Of a stretch of 64,000 bases of DNA, positions 1 to 12,573 are shown in pieces. The stretch comes from Byssothecium circinans (Eukaryota; Ascomycota; Dothideomycetes; Pleosporales; Massarinaceae), in assembly GCA_010015675.1 (NCBI GenBank), contig ML976994.1, forward strand, positions 191,862 to 255,861, written 5' to 3'. Every line of letters starts with the position of its first letter. The first letter of the stretch is position 1. Below the pieces are notes generated by a model. The model was not told where the DNA came from and did no database searches. It saw nothing but the letters and a program-made list of their open reading frames with translations. Position numbers and translations under genes: made by a program.

Positions 1-177
1 GTTCGCCCGCTCCTGCATCATCTCGCAGGCCTCAGGCCGTCTGATAATATAACGCATGCTATAGTACGCTGCACTATAGAAAGCTTCAGAGCACGACATG
101 AAGGACCATATGTAGCGGAATGCTCGAGGCAGCTTTAATGAACCGTGAGCCGTCAATGCATCAACGTAATCTCAGTT
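1..177 (-). CDS. Possible partial exon of an unknown gene running off the left edge
   Basis: On the minus strand an open frame runs from about position 177 to the window edge with no stop. Its predicted peptide is protein-like (rich in Tyr, Trp, Met and Cys; for example RYIIRRPEACEMMQ near the edge). An in-frame TGA lies just upstream at about 178-180, and a possible acceptor AG precedes the open stretch, so this could be an internal exon or the 5' end of a gene continuing to the left. No family is recognised. An open stretch of under 60 codons can arise by chance. Confidence 0.28.
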
Positions 178-840
178 CAAGATCGAGATGCCCTGGCGCC
201 TAACAGCATGGCGCTCTCATTCAGGAGGTGATGAAATTCGCCACCGCAGCATCGTCAAATTTGGTATCTCGTAGCCGCCGTGCCACTCCGTGCAATCAAT
301 CGTGAACGGAAGCACAGACCGGTCCACCTAGGTACATACTCAACAAGGCCAATTCCCAACAGCGTCTCGCTCTGAACCTGGAGCTGGTCGACAAATCTCC
401 CGCTGGGTCCCGCAGGTCCGACTCGGCCCGTCCTCGTAGTTTCAGGCACGGGATGGAAACACAGCGTACCTTTTACTCGGGATTTGCGGGAAGAAAACCT
501 CGCGGAACGGGGACCGAAAGCATTCAATGGAGAAGAAATTTCACAATGATGGACTAGAGCAACAGAAAGAGAAAGAGGCATGCAAGCATTCGGGCCTTTC
601 AACCTCCGACATGCATGAATGACCAAAGTTACCAAACACTCGGCAGCACCCAATCCAATCCAATACAACCCACAGCCCACACAAACACTACTCCGCATAC
701 TCCGTAGTGAACGTCCCTTCGTACAGCAACCGTAGGCTAGACCAACCCCGACCAACAATTCCCAACGACCACGCCACTTCACCAACTCCCGTCCCGAGAG
801 AAACCGTACAGAGGGAAAAAAAGCCCTTACCTAACTCACC
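178..840. other. Intergenic region upstream of the bisphosphate nucleotidase gene
   Basis: I see no convincing gene here. A 176-codon minus-strand frame covering 255-785 has no recognisable domain and sits in the presumed promoter, so I treat it as chance. The last 60 bases before the ATG at 841 are A/C-rich, as is common for fungal 5' leaders. Confidence 0.5.
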
Positions 841-2031
841 ATGTCATCTTCAACACCAACACTAACACCCACACCCTACACCGCCGAACATGCCCTCGCC
901 CTCCGCATAATCCACGCGGCATCGCACCTAACTAAAAACGTCCTCCGTGCTCTCCAAAACAACGTCGATGCTGAGACCAAAGCAGATGACAGTCCCGTGA
1001 CAATAGCGGACCTCGGAGCGCAAGCCCTCATCATTTCCGCCCTGCACGCCGTGTACCCGCACGACCAGTTCCTTGGCGAGGAGAGCGCGGAACAACTGCG
1101 CAGAGACGAAAAGCTCGTGGAGCGTGTATGGGAGTTAGTGGAACGCGCGCAAGCAAAGCAGGACAGTGATGAATTGGGCGACGCGCAGTTGGAGCAGCGG
1201 CATGGGGAAGGTCGCACGACAGACGGAAATGAAAAGGCAAAATTGACCTTTCCGAAGAGTAGAGAGGAGATGCTGGATATAATTGATCTGGGGACAGGCA
1301 CGCAGACGAAAGAGGGCAGAGTATGGGTTATGGATCCCGTGGATGGCACGGCCACGTTCATGACGGGGAACCAGTTCGCTGTCTGCCTATGCCTGCTCGT
1401 CGACGGCGTGCAGCAAGTCGGCGTCATCGGCTGTCCCAATTTATCATACGACCCAGCATCACCTCCTGCTCGCCTCCACGAAGACAACGTCGACACTTCC
1501 GGCTACGGCATCGTGCTCTGCGCCGTCAAAACCCAAGGCACGTATATCCGCAAAATGCTCGCTACCGGTCTGGGCCCCGCGCATCGGATACAGCATAATG
1601 GCCATGATGTTCACGCCACCAGCCGGCCATCCAGCGCGCTGAACTTCATCGAAAGCACACTAGGCAAAACCTCCCTCTCACAGCCCGAGCACAAACAAGT
1701 CGCCTCGCTACTAGGCGCCGACTGGCCCGGCACCGTCCTCTGGAGCCAGCAGATGAAGTACATAGCGCTCACGCTAGGCGCTACCGATGTCATGCTGCGT
1801 CTTCCCACAGGTAAAGAGCGGTATACGTACATATGGGATCATGCCGGCGGCCAGCTCCTGTTCCAGGAAGCCGGTGGTGTTATCAAGGATATTGATGGCG
1901 GCGAGGTTGATTTCGCTCAGGGGCGCATTATCAAGGGAGAGAGGAACTTCGGCATGATAGCTGCTTTACCCGAGGTCTTTGAGACTGTGCATCGGGCCGT
2001 CAAGGACGTGCTTGCGCGCAGGTCGGGATGA
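841..2031 (+). CDS. MET22: 3'(2'),5'-bisphosphate nucleotidase (Hal2/Met22 type)
   Basis: A 396-residue intronless gene of the inositol monophosphatase-like family. Hal2/Met22 enzymes hydrolyse 3'-phosphoadenosine 5'-phosphate to AMP in sulfate assimilation and are the classic lithium- and sodium-sensitive target in yeast. Visible motifs in order: DDSPVTIADLGAQ near residue 50, FLGEES near 78, the metal-binding WVMDPVDGTATF near 162, and the C-terminal WDHAGGQLLFQEAGG near 335. A hydrophilic insertion (about residues 100-145) makes it somewhat longer than the yeast enzyme. The ATG at 841 is the first in frame and gives the conserved N-terminal helix (YTAEHALALRIIHAA). Family assignment is firm; substrate preference is inferred from the family. 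Confidence 0.92.
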   Translation: MSSSTPTLTPTPYTAEHALALRIIHAASHLTKNVLRALQNNVDAETKADDSPVTIADLGAQALIISALHAVYPHDQFLGEESAEQLRRDEKLVERVWELVERAQAKQDSDELGDAQLEQRHGEGRTTDGNEKAKLTFPKSREEMLDIIDLGTGTQTKEGRVWVMDPVDGTATFMTGNQFAVCLCLLVDGVQQVGVIGCPNLSYDPASPPARLHEDNVDTSGYGIVLCAVKTQGTYIRKMLATGLGPAHRIQHNGHDVHATSRPSSALNFIESTLGKTSLSQPEHKQVASLLGADWPGTVLWSQQMKYIALTLGATDVMLRLPTGKERYTYIWDHAGGQLLFQEAGGVIKDIDGGEVDFAQGRIIKGERNFGMIAALPEVFETVHRAVKDVLARRSG

Positions 2032-2582
2032 AAAAGGTAACGGAAATGAGATGGAATGAGGAGGGACGTTTGTGTGAGGGTGAACCCTTGGATGGATCGC
2101 GTGGTATTACATGGCCTCACCGGCCTGTTACACCATTGCACAGCTCGTCCATGCAACAGGGCAAGCAGAAAGTGTGGGGTAGCGAAGCGAAAGAGGGTGC
2201 GCTGTGCTACAAAGAAGTAGTAACAGCCCTCAGCTCACGCTCAGGTTCAAGCTTCCAGGGTCTTGGTCCCCGTCGGAAGCCGATAGAAGCACAAAATCTC
2301 CAAAAGGGGAATGGAACACAGACTTAGAGAAAAGTGCAGCGTGCCCTTCCGCATACATATGCATAGATGATGCTTCTAGCCGCTTCATTTCTCAATCATG
2401 CAGCCCGCGTGCCACAGCCGGCCGCTTCTCAAGTCCAGCCCAATCATCTCTGCAGAAGTGTGAATGTCGTGAACAGTGTTCGATTTAGAACATGAAATGC
2501 TGCGTTAAATCTTCCCCATGTGCCATGCATGGCCTGGAGCCGCAAGGCGCCAGATCTAGCAATGTCTTCCCTCCCTCGTGCT
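2032..2582. other. Intergenic region between convergent genes
   Basis: This lies between the 3' ends of the bisphosphate nucleotidase gene and VPS29. Short open frames occur on both strands without recognisable domains. It probably holds the two 3' UTRs. Confidence 0.5.
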
Positions 2583-3443
2583 CTATGATACACCACCGCC
2601 GTTTTTCCGGAACGAGACCTTCTCCACCGCGACGTTTTCCGCGCCATTTGCGTCCTTGCGCAGCTGATACACATAGAGGACGAGAACATCTCCTTGGACC
2701 TATATTTCGCTATTAGCCGCAATCTTGTGCGATCATTTCCCCCGCATTCACAGTTACATCGGCTGCGGGCGCAATTGCACCTGTAGCCGCATGTTTGTAA
2801 AGGGGGACTCACATCCATAAGCACAAAGCTCGGGGTAGGTTCCTCCTCCTCAGGCCACCATCCCGTCGTCATGGCTCCTGTAGCACTCCCGGGATTCACA
2901 AAGAACTTGCCCTCCATCTCATAAGCCTCGAACTTGTGCGTGCCACCCCATAGCAGGATATCTACATCCATCTGCCGCGCAGCGATGAGCAGACTGTCGC
3001 CATCGCCAGGCGGTATGATCGTGTGCCCGTGTGTAAAGCCTATGCGTAGCGAGCCGTGCGTCACGACTTTTGAGAGCGCGAGGTTCGGCGCCTCAACGTC
3101 GAAGTCGCCTTTCACGATGTGTAGGTCCGGCGCGATGCCGCGGAGGAACTCGTAGGTTTCTTTGTCGGTGATGTTGCCTAGGCAGAGGATTTGGCCTATC
3201 TTCCCGGGTGCGAGGAGTTTCTTGAACTGCGTGGTGGTGGGTCAGAGTGGTGCGCGGCGAAGGCTGAGTGTAGGAGCAGTAAAGACGGAGGTGGAGAGTT
3301 GAGTATGCGTACCTTGCCCGGTATATCCTATGATTCCTGTAAGCTTGTGAGGTCTAGCGTCTTGTGTATGAATATATGAGACCAACCGGAGCTCTATCTG
3401 GTATGAAGAGGTCGCCTAAACATAGCACCAGTCGCGACGCCAT
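2583..3443 (-). CDS. VPS29: Retromer subunit Vps29
   Basis: Vps29 is the metallophosphoesterase-fold subunit of retromer, which recycles receptors from endosomes to the Golgi. I read four exons: 3443-3387, 3327-3313, 3226-2813 and 2699-2583, joining in frame to 200 residues, the usual fungal length. The N-terminus reads LVLCLGDLFIPDRAP, then DIPGK from a 15-nt microexon, then FKKLLAPGKIGQILCLGNIT. Later motifs are GDFDVEAPNL, GFTHGHTIIPPGD, LLWGGTHKFEAYE and FVNPGSATGA; the C-terminus ends in a basic Gly-rich tail. Introns have GT..AG ends. The ATG at 3443 gives MASRLVLCLGDL, matching the family start. The gene is convergent with MET22. Confidence 0.93.
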
Positions 3444-4442
3444 TGCGCCGGCTTTGCGTGGGTTTGGAGTGTTTGGAGCTTGTGAGAAGGCTTGAGAGCT
3501 TTGAAAAAGTATATGAGGGCGAATAACCACTCAAAATTGTTAATCTGGGCTGCTTGCGATGATGTTGCGGAGAGATGTTTGTGGGCTGAAGCTATGCGGT
3601 CGCCGAAGGCGGTGGCAAAATCACTTGGCATGAACGATGACGGTGATGTAAGCTCGAAAGGGCACTGAGGTAAGAAATAAAAGAAAGCATTGCTACATAA
3701 ATAGTTTTGTAAACCTCTGCCAGCGTCCTGAGGAGGACTAACACACGATTGCTACTGTCGGCTTTCACAACCCTGCGTATGGAGGTTCCTCGTGTTGCTA
3801 TTCATTCGATTTTGACCTTTATACCTGCATGGTAAATTTCCCAGGGGAGATTTGGATGTGGTCACAGTTTACTCGCTCTCTTAGTTCGATCATTGCAATT
3901 AGCGTCTGACCCAAATCCGCGCCTTCTCTCCTCAAACCTACCTTCAACAATTCATAGAGCCTTCGCCATGGAAACGTCCAAAAGAAGCCCCCCTTTGATG
4001 GAAAAAGGGTCCTAAATGCTCAGTAGAACATGCACCGCCAATGCTTGAGGGGTTTCGAAGTGGTTAAGAAGTATCAGAGGACGATTGGCCAGTATAGTTT
4101 ACTGAGATTCGTCAGTGACCATCCATCCATCAGAAACTCTCCTGAAAGCAGCAAGTACAAAAGAAAACTCCCCATAGTCCTCTCCTGTATTGTAATGTTA
4201 AGTGTCAAAGATACCAATTTCAATGGCTACGGTTCAACACGAAGCCCAGTGGACCATACAAACTTCAATTCATAAACGGTTATCATTGACTGTGACCCTA
4301 TTATATGCAAATTGAAGCCCAATGGAATGAAAGCGGATATAACCCATGAGCATCCAACCCATATCATGCATGCATGCAGTTTGATCAACTCCCCAGGCCG
4401 CCGGCCCGAATAGATCCTTATCACATATATTCTCATGTTCAT
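3444..4442. other. Intergenic region between VPS29 and MAP2
   Basis: About 1 kb holding the VPS29 promoter and the 3' flank of methionine aminopeptidase 2. Only short frames of at most 81 codons are present, none with recognisable features. I see no repeat or RNA gene. Confidence 0.5.
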
Positions 4443-5996
<1,554 letters not shown>

Positions 5997-6272
5997 GGTG
6001 CAAGAAGTGTCCAGAGTCGTGTGGCAGAACGGTAAAGAAAAAGGCACAGAGTCAGCTTAAAAGAAGGTTCGTGGTTGGGTGTTTTCTTGCCTAGGTAGCC
6101 TCGCATTTTCCGCCCCGCCCCACGCCCGCCTACACCTTCCCCGAAGTTGATCCCTGCACCGCCGCATGACGTTTAAACAAATAAGAGGCCAAGACACGCG
6201 CTCAAACATCTTTCGCTCCTTCAATCCGTCCTGGACTTGTTCTTCCACCACTCGAATTCGGCATGAAGGACA
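5997..6272. promoter_or_regulatory. Shared promoter between divergent MAP2 and J-protein genes
   Basis: A 276-bp gap separates the two divergent start codons, so both promoters must lie here. I see no clear TATA box. Pyrimidine-rich tracts precede the J-protein ATG. Inference from layout only. Confidence 0.45.
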
Positions 6273-7232
6273 ATGAACCCCCTCCCCCTCGCCCACTGCG
6301 CCCCTCTACGCCGTTTGATCTTCCTCACAGAAGCGCCCTCTACCAACAGTCGCGCCTCACGTAAAGCGCGAATATGGACATGCACCCAACACAGCCCGCG
6401 AAACAGAAACACTCTTCAAACGCTGACCAGCCGCTCGTCGTCTACTCCAACACACCGCTCCTCATTCCACACCTCATCGCGACTGTCCTCTGATAATGAC
6501 ACCAATCACTACACAACCCTCGCCATCTCTTCAACCGCCTCCCCCGCTGAGATCAAACGCCAGTTTTATTCCCTCAGCAAAACCCACCACCCCGATCGCA
6601 ATCCAGACGACCCCACAGCGAGCACGCGTTTCGTCGCCATAAGCGAAGCCTACCACGTCCTCTCTGTACCCGAGAAGCGCGCTCAATACGATGCGCACTT
6701 AAGTCAAACACAAGGGCAAGGGTCGAGGAGGTGGGGCGCCGTTTGGAGAGGTGGCGAAGGCGACCGTCCTCAAGGAAGCTATAGTAGCGCGAGTTTTGCG
6801 GGATCGAGACCGGCGAGTGGTCTGAATAAGAAGAGGACTACGTTTCGTGGACCGCCGCCGAGCTTCTATAAGAGCGGGGGGTATGGGAAACATGGGGCGA
6901 AGAGGGGCGAGTATGCATATCATCAGCATGAGGGGGAGAGGAGTGCTGGGCAGGAGAGCTATGGTGGGTTCGAGGGGTTTGGACCTGGGCAGACGGGACA
7001 AGGGAACGAGGTGCCGCATTTCGATGACAAGAGGCACAAGAAGACTCATGATCATGTGAATGATCACATTTATGCGCGACGGAGAAGAACAAGGGCTTCT
7101 GATATACCTGATGATGTTGATCGTGGAGGGCAATTGGCGAGCTTCGTCCTAGTTGCTGGCACTGTGGGTGTGATTGCTTGGAGTGCGAAGGTGCTCGGAG
7201 AGAAGACCGAGAAGAAGGGAGACAAGACTTGA
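6273..7232 (+). CDS. Mitochondrial-type DnaJ (J-domain) protein with C-terminal membrane segment
   Basis: Intronless, 319 residues. The first ~75 residues are Arg/Ser/Thr-rich and nearly free of acidic residues, ending in RSSFHTSSRLSS, like a mitochondrial presequence. A J-domain follows (about 80-140): HYTTLAISSTASPAEIKRQF, then the Hsp70-stimulating HPD in KTHHPDRNPDD, and a helix ending KRAQYDAHL. The middle is Gly/Arg-rich and disordered. Near the C-terminus LASFVLVAGTVGVIAWSAKV is one likely membrane helix. By family, J-proteins stimulate Hsp70 ATPase; the location in the mitochondrial inner membrane is inferred. I cannot match it to a specific yeast J-protein. Confidence 0.82.
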   Translation: MNPLPLAHCAPLRRLIFLTEAPSTNSRASRKARIWTCTQHSPRNRNTLQTLTSRSSSTPTHRSSFHTSSRLSSDNDTNHYTTLAISSTASPAEIKRQFYSLSKTHHPDRNPDDPTASTRFVAISEAYHVLSVPEKRAQYDAHLSQTQGQGSRRWGAVWRGGEGDRPQGSYSSASFAGSRPASGLNKKRTTFRGPPPSFYKSGGYGKHGAKRGEYAYHQHEGERSAGQESYGGFEGFGPGQTGQGNEVPHFDDKRHKKTHDHVNDHIYARRRRTRASDIPDDVDRGGQLASFVLVAGTVGVIAWSAKVLGEKTEKKGDKT

Positions 7233-7464
7233 CAGGGCGATACCATGTCAAGCAACATCACTGTACATATCAGAGAAGGGCGTGCGCCTCCCAGTGTGGA
7301 GGAACTATTTAATGCATGATAGAGACAAGTTGTTTTACATGCCAAAAATCATTGTACATCTCTCATGCTAGTCGCATCGAGGCTAGAAAAGGAGGCAGAC
7401 TCGCTATAGAACCAAGAAGAGAATCTAAAAACCTGCCCACGCTTTTCTTCAAATTACAATACGC

Positions 7465-8709
7465 TTAGCCCTCAAAGGTGAAGCTGGTGCCGAGCTTGTG
7501 GCCGGCTTCGTTCAGCTTCTGGGTATCGAAAGAGCCGCCGACACCGAAGGTCAGACCGCTGTTGACCTGGGTGTTGTAGGCAAGGGACGCGATGCCGAGG
7601 TTGTTGATCTTGGCCTAGAAACAGTTAGGGGAAGTGTCCCAGTTGAAACAGAGGGATTCTCACCTTGGCGAAGGAAGCAGGGTCAATCTTGTACTTGGCA
7701 GCGAGCTCAAGGCCAACGGCAGAATTGGACTTTGAGTCCCAGCTAGCCTTAGCACCAGCCTCGACGGCAGGGTTCACCTTCTGGTAGTAGGCAGCGGTGA
7801 AGACGCTGAGGGAGTTGGTGGCCGTGATAGCGGCGTTGTAGACGGGAGTTGTGTAGCCCACGGCGGCGGAGTACTTGGTGATGGCGGCCTTCTGGACATC
7901 GTAGCCAACCTCGCCACCGACGAGGAAACCCTCGTGGCTCAGAACAGCATCGGCCACAGCGCTAACGGCGCCGCTGGCCTGGAGGTCACCGAAGACACGG
8001 CCGTGGAAGTTGTTCTGCTTGAAGTGGAAGTTGAGCTTCTGGCCCTTGTTGCCGGCGGCCGGGTTAAAGTTGGAGAGGAGCTCCGTCTTCAGGCCAGAGG
8101 CGAGGGTGTCATTCAGCTCGACCTTGGTGGAGAGAAGGTTGGCGGTGTTCCATGACTGGGTGATGGCGATGCCTGTCCGGCGTTTCGTCAGCAGCTGTAC
8201 TGTGTAGCCTGTTTCCTTGTACCCGTTCTGTGGCCATAGAGCGTCGAATAAACATATCTGGCTGGCGAAGCGGATAGGGAAGGGTGTGGAGAGAAAGAAA
8301 AGGGTGGGTCTTATACCATTGGCAAGCGCCTTCTTTCCCTCGAGCTGTCGTAGCGAGTTAGCGATGTCCAATCGTTGCCGTGGATAGCGAAACTTACAGA
8401 AGAAGTGACAGGTCCATCATGCGCCGAGGTGCCCTTTGCGGTGAAGTTAACACCGTTGGGGGCCTTCAGCTTAACCTCGAGGGCAGCTGCAGAACGATTA
8501 GCGCGCGCAATGACAACTCAATAGATGCGCCCAACCTGCTGCAGCATGGTAAAAGTCCTTGTTGATGAGCTAGAAGACAAGCAGTCAGCAATTGCATCAC
8601 TTGCGCCTGCAGGACAACTCACGTCGTTGGAGGGCTTCGCAATGTCGGCGAAGGCTGGAGGGGGGAATCGAGGCACCAGTTTCTCCTTGACGACGTAGTC
8701 GGTAGACAT
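7465..8709 (-). CDS. POR1: Mitochondrial outer-membrane porin (VDAC)
   Basis: VDAC is the beta-barrel channel for metabolites across the outer mitochondrial membrane. Six exons (8709-8623, 8569-8536, 8486-8398, 8344-8317, 8172-7664, 7614-7465) join in frame to 298 residues. Landmarks: PPAFADIAKPSND then LINKDFYHAAA (N-terminal helix region), TQSWNTANLLSTKVE, FHFKQNNFHGRVFGDL, HEGFLVGGEVGYDVQKAAIT (the conserved VDAC loop signature), AAKYKIDPASF and the terminal HKLGTSFTFEG. The start at 8709 adds about 14 residues (MSTDYVVKEKLVPRF) ahead of the usual fungal N-terminus, which begins near PPAFADIAK; no other ATG fits. The dense small 5' exons are typical of fungal porin genes. Confidence 0.93.
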
Positions 8710-9540
8710 GATGGAGGTGTTGTGGAGAGAGAGACAGGTGTAGATGCGGGTGTGGGTGTGGATGGGTTGATGGGAACAACTTTTGCAGAGAGACGGAAAA
8801 ACAAAGCGACACAAGCAGAAAAGCAGGGTGAAGTCAGCGCGATCCGACGAATTAAGCTAAGGAGCGGCGGGATTTCCCGAAACGGCCCCGTGCCAAACAA
8901 CCGAGAACGTGCATGTGGGAACCTCCCAGCGTCACCTCTTGAAAGTTGACAGCTTGTCATGTCAAACTGTCTTTTCCATGGGCTATCTTGTCTCTCCATG
9001 TCAGTCCTTCTGTACTTTAAACATCCTCATTTGTACTTCCGAGCACGTCGTCGTTCGCGACTTCGGCGAAGAAGGTGATTTCCATGAAACACTTCACCCC
9101 CTTTTCCACTTACTCGCCCTCTCGCGGAAAGATCAACGTGGGAAATACTCACCAGACAACTCAATCGCTCTCCTGGTAATTATTCAGTCACTCGCGGAGG
9201 TTTCTCTTCCTGAGGTCCTCAGGTTCACCTGGAGAGTTGTCTGAGGCAGCGTGAAGCATCTCGGGATCGATATCGTTAACTAGGGTATATTCGTGCTGTG
9301 GAAGAGGAAGAAGAAAGACAGGAGGTTGCAAGGCGCAATACGCTTGTTGCTGGGCGACGCCGTCACGCAGGTGCAAAAGGTTGACGGAGCACAGTTAGGC
9401 AAAGTCAATGTGATTCACGTGATATTAGACAACAAGCAAACTAATATCACAGAAGTGTGTATGTCCCGAAGTATCGTCACAAAGTCCGCACCTCCAAGCC
9501 TGGTGCCCATACTTCAATATCCACAGGTGGCATACGCTCC
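8710..9540. other. Intergenic region with the porin promoter
   Basis: Holds the upstream region of the porin gene (a G/T-rich stretch just 5' of its ATG as read on the + strand) and the 3' flank of the broken esterase. Only short frames without features. I see no RNA gene. Confidence 0.5.
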
Positions 9541-10559
9541 TCAAGCTGCGCCCGAATCACCCAAATCGCACCGCGTCATACTTTCTAGGCCAAAGAAGCT
9601 TAAAGCTTGCGTTGGGTGAAGAGGAACAACGTGCCCCACGCCCCTTGCACTGTATCCTGTCAACTTCGTCCCATCTCCGTACGTCATCTGAGTGTAGTTA
9701 GGGTCTGGAGTGTTCGTCGTATTTTTCGCGAAGGCCACGCCATGCACATTACTCCACTGTTTCAAGTCCTCGATGAAATTTTGGTACGCCACGGTGGTGT
9801 CGCTTGTACCGTGCTAGATCTGCATCTTTGGCCAGGGCCCTTTGAAGCTAGGGTTGTATCCGCGAACGATGTCACCCCATTGCTGCGGTGTCTTGACGAG
9901 TCGACCCAAGCCGCAAGGGTCGTAAGGATTCGGAGGTGTACCGTCAGGCACTGCCATGCAGCCAGCCGCAACCCCCGAGTACACGGATGCAGCGGCGAAA
10001 ACATCCGGATAGACTGCGGCTAGCACATTTCCCATCATCGATCCCGAGGATGTGCCAACAACAAAGACACGAGTGGGATCGGCGGAGTATTTCGAAAGAG
10101 CATAGTCGACCTGTTGAGCATCAGCACTAGATCAATTAGTAACGGGGAACGGTGCGGACATACCATTTGCACAATACTTTGGGAGTCGCCGCCTCCATCA
10201 CGTATCAGACTCTTTTTGGTACCGGCGTCCCAGCAGAGAAGATCGTGCGTAGATGATGGGTAATGAGAATAGCACCTTTCTGCTTGGCGAGCGTTGCAAG
10301 GTTGCCGTCGCTGTAGTACCCCTGCGCGGAACCATGGCAACCATGAAGCTGTCCAACTCCATTAGCTTTTTCCTAGAGTATCTATCAAGCTCGTTGGACT
10401 TGCTCCGACTAGGATGGGGGCTTTGGCCGGTACGTTTGCGGGCACATCAATCCACATCTGGATGCCAGATGGATTGCTCCCGAAATTCGAAACTCGAGTA
10501 AGAGCTGCATTTGCAACACCCAAGACGAAGCAATTCAGGATGGTACTGGCGGGATGCAT
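9541..10559 (-). pseudogene. Broken CE1-type secreted esterase (acetyl xylan/feruloyl esterase-like)
   Basis: Readable as a polyhydroxybutyrate-depolymerase-like (CE1) alpha/beta hydrolase with a signal peptide (MHPASTILNCFVLGVANAA). After an intron the sequence reads LHGCHGSAQGYYSDGN. At about 10256-10262 one base appears to be missing, so GAILI continues in another frame as YPSSTHDLLCWDAG. A second intron leads to the nucleophile motif VVGTSSGSMMGNVLA. At 9814-9816 a TAG replaces the Trp codon of the expected I-W-H-G motif; reading past it gives the Asp/His part, ending with ARGVGHVVPL. So there are two independent disruptions, and the stop is explained by a CpA-to-TpA change on the + strand. 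A sequencing error could explain the frameshift, less easily both. Confidence 0.8.
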
Positions 10560-12573
10560 GATGATGGTTGGTAGAGCTGCGAGTCGTGCAATAACTTTGC
10601 ATCATGAGCTGTGGACGGGAAGGCCCAATATATAGACTGAAGCACCTGGCGACTTGTACTGGCAAATCGCACTAACATGACATAGTAATTGCCCGATCGA
10701 GCTCGGTCAAAGAAAGACTATCAGCGTGTTGAAATTGCGGTCCCATGAATCCGACCGCCTTGCTGTTGCATATTGATAACTACCTAGAGATGTTTTCCTG
10801 GGGTTGAAAGGTCCTTCCAATACCGTCTACCTACCGACGGAGAAACAAGAGCATCTGGAAAGTAAGGTTGAGCTCTGCATAAAACACTATCCTAGATGAC
10901 AGGGTCACGACCAACGGTAATACAAAGGGGCAAATTTGAGAATTCTGGATGTCCTATGCTCGGCAACATGCTCGGCAACATGCTCGGCAATCTGGTTGAC
11001 AACCTATCGCTGATTGGCCAAAGCCAGGATGCTCACTATATGGGGTAAGTAGTTGATCGCGGGGCTTGCTGTTTCGTTTGTAAAACAAAATGCCGTCTAG
11101 CTATTTGTTTAAGGCCCCACACGCGTTGAAAGAGCTCCCCGCACACCTTACACTTTCTCACCAAGTATCACCTACGATAACATGTCAACTACACTACTTT
11201 TAAATTTGATGAAACGCAGAATTGCAAATCTAGGTCTTCTCTTTTATATGGGAGTAGGAAGATATTAAAAAGGCTTTGTTGTGTGTGGAAAAATATAAGG
11301 CGAAGGTTTTTGGTATGCGGAGAAAAATGAGTTGCCCCTCTGTACAGGCCCCAGGGCCCTACAGGTTCCCGGTAGTCTAGTGAACACCAAAGCCTCGGGT
11401 GAACTTAAAAAATATCCGACTTACGCGTCCTCGGCTCAACACGCACTGAGCTGCCTCTCGCTGTACCGTAAAGGCCTCCCGAGAATTTGCTACCGCGAGG
11501 GCTCGCCCAAATGCTCGAATAACCAATGTGACCTCTCCTGCGATGCTTCATACAAGGTCAATCGTACTTGCGAAAGCGTGATAGAGCGTAATTCACTCTT
11601 GCATTCAACACTCTTCTACACAACTTGTTCGCATGAGAATAGAGCGAACTCCATACCTGGTACACTACGGAAACTACACCCCTTATCATAGGAGGGTAAA
11701 CCCTGTAGTAAGGGATGAAAAGACGGGGTATTTGCGCCACGCACCACCTCGCTTCAAGTAGCTACACGCTCACCACCGGCGAAGGCATGTGATAATGGAG
11801 GGTAAAGTACGTTATCCCAAGCACTTACCCTATTCCCTGCTCTAAGACTCGAAGAGGTGCCTACTACTTGGGGGATTAATTCTGGCCTCCTATGCTAAGG
11901 GGTTTACATTTGGTGGTATTGCATCAGGCATTAATGTTCAAACCATCTAGAGAGCGAGATGATTCAATCGAACTGGTTCGTCGTCTTTCGAGGCAATACG
12001 CAAACATAATCGCCATTGTTCACCTAGCAACCTTTATAGTGAACAACAGGCCTGCGCGCCGCAGGAGGGCCTTCATCAAGTAATGCGCTACGAGGGACAT
12101 CAAGCATATAAGAACAACTCCAACTCCAATTCTTCTCACATCAGCACCGCAAATTGTCGCCCATGAGGGGCTGAGTCAGGTGATGTGATCCCTAGCATAT
12201 ATATCGTCTGCGAGGCTAGGCTTAGCGAGCAGCGATTCGTCCTGTCATACACTGAATGGCATACTGCTGTTCTTCATCGAAGCTTACATTGTCTCTGTGA
12301 CCGTATCCTGACACAAATGTTTGGACTTTCTCGTGCAATGCGGCGAAAGCGACTACGCCACAGACGGCCATTGGCTAACCGATCAGGCAGACAGGCTTCA
12401 GCCTGCACACCCCAGCTCCATCACTCTACCAAGCCCCTTCTGCCTCCAATATTCCAGCCATTCCCACTCGAAAAGAAGAGTATTTAGACTCTGCTTTCCC
12501 CTCTAGTTATTCTATGACCTCTCTCCTACGGCTCACACTCCAAACAGCAATTATATCCGAAAACCCCGAAGAA
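10560..12573. other. Gene-poor 2-kb region before the BTB array
   Basis: No gene that I can support. The longest frame is 119 codons (11332-11691) with no recognisable feature. The stretch includes a short 12-bp tandem repeat at 10957-10992 and otherwise looks unconstrained. It may contain old decayed sequence, but I cannot identify a parent. Confidence 0.5.
10957..10992. repeat. Three copies of a 12-bp tandem repeat
   Basis: The unit atgctcggcaac occurs three times in succession (the last copy ends in aat). It lies in non-coding sequence upstream of the BTB array. No function is evident. Confidence 0.7.

Noticed and set aside
255..785. 176-codon minus-strand frame upstream of MET22
   Set aside because: No recognisable feature and lies in the promoter region.
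11332..11691. 119-codon frame in the gene-poor region
   Set aside because: No signal peptide, domain or splice context; the Cys content is not patterned.
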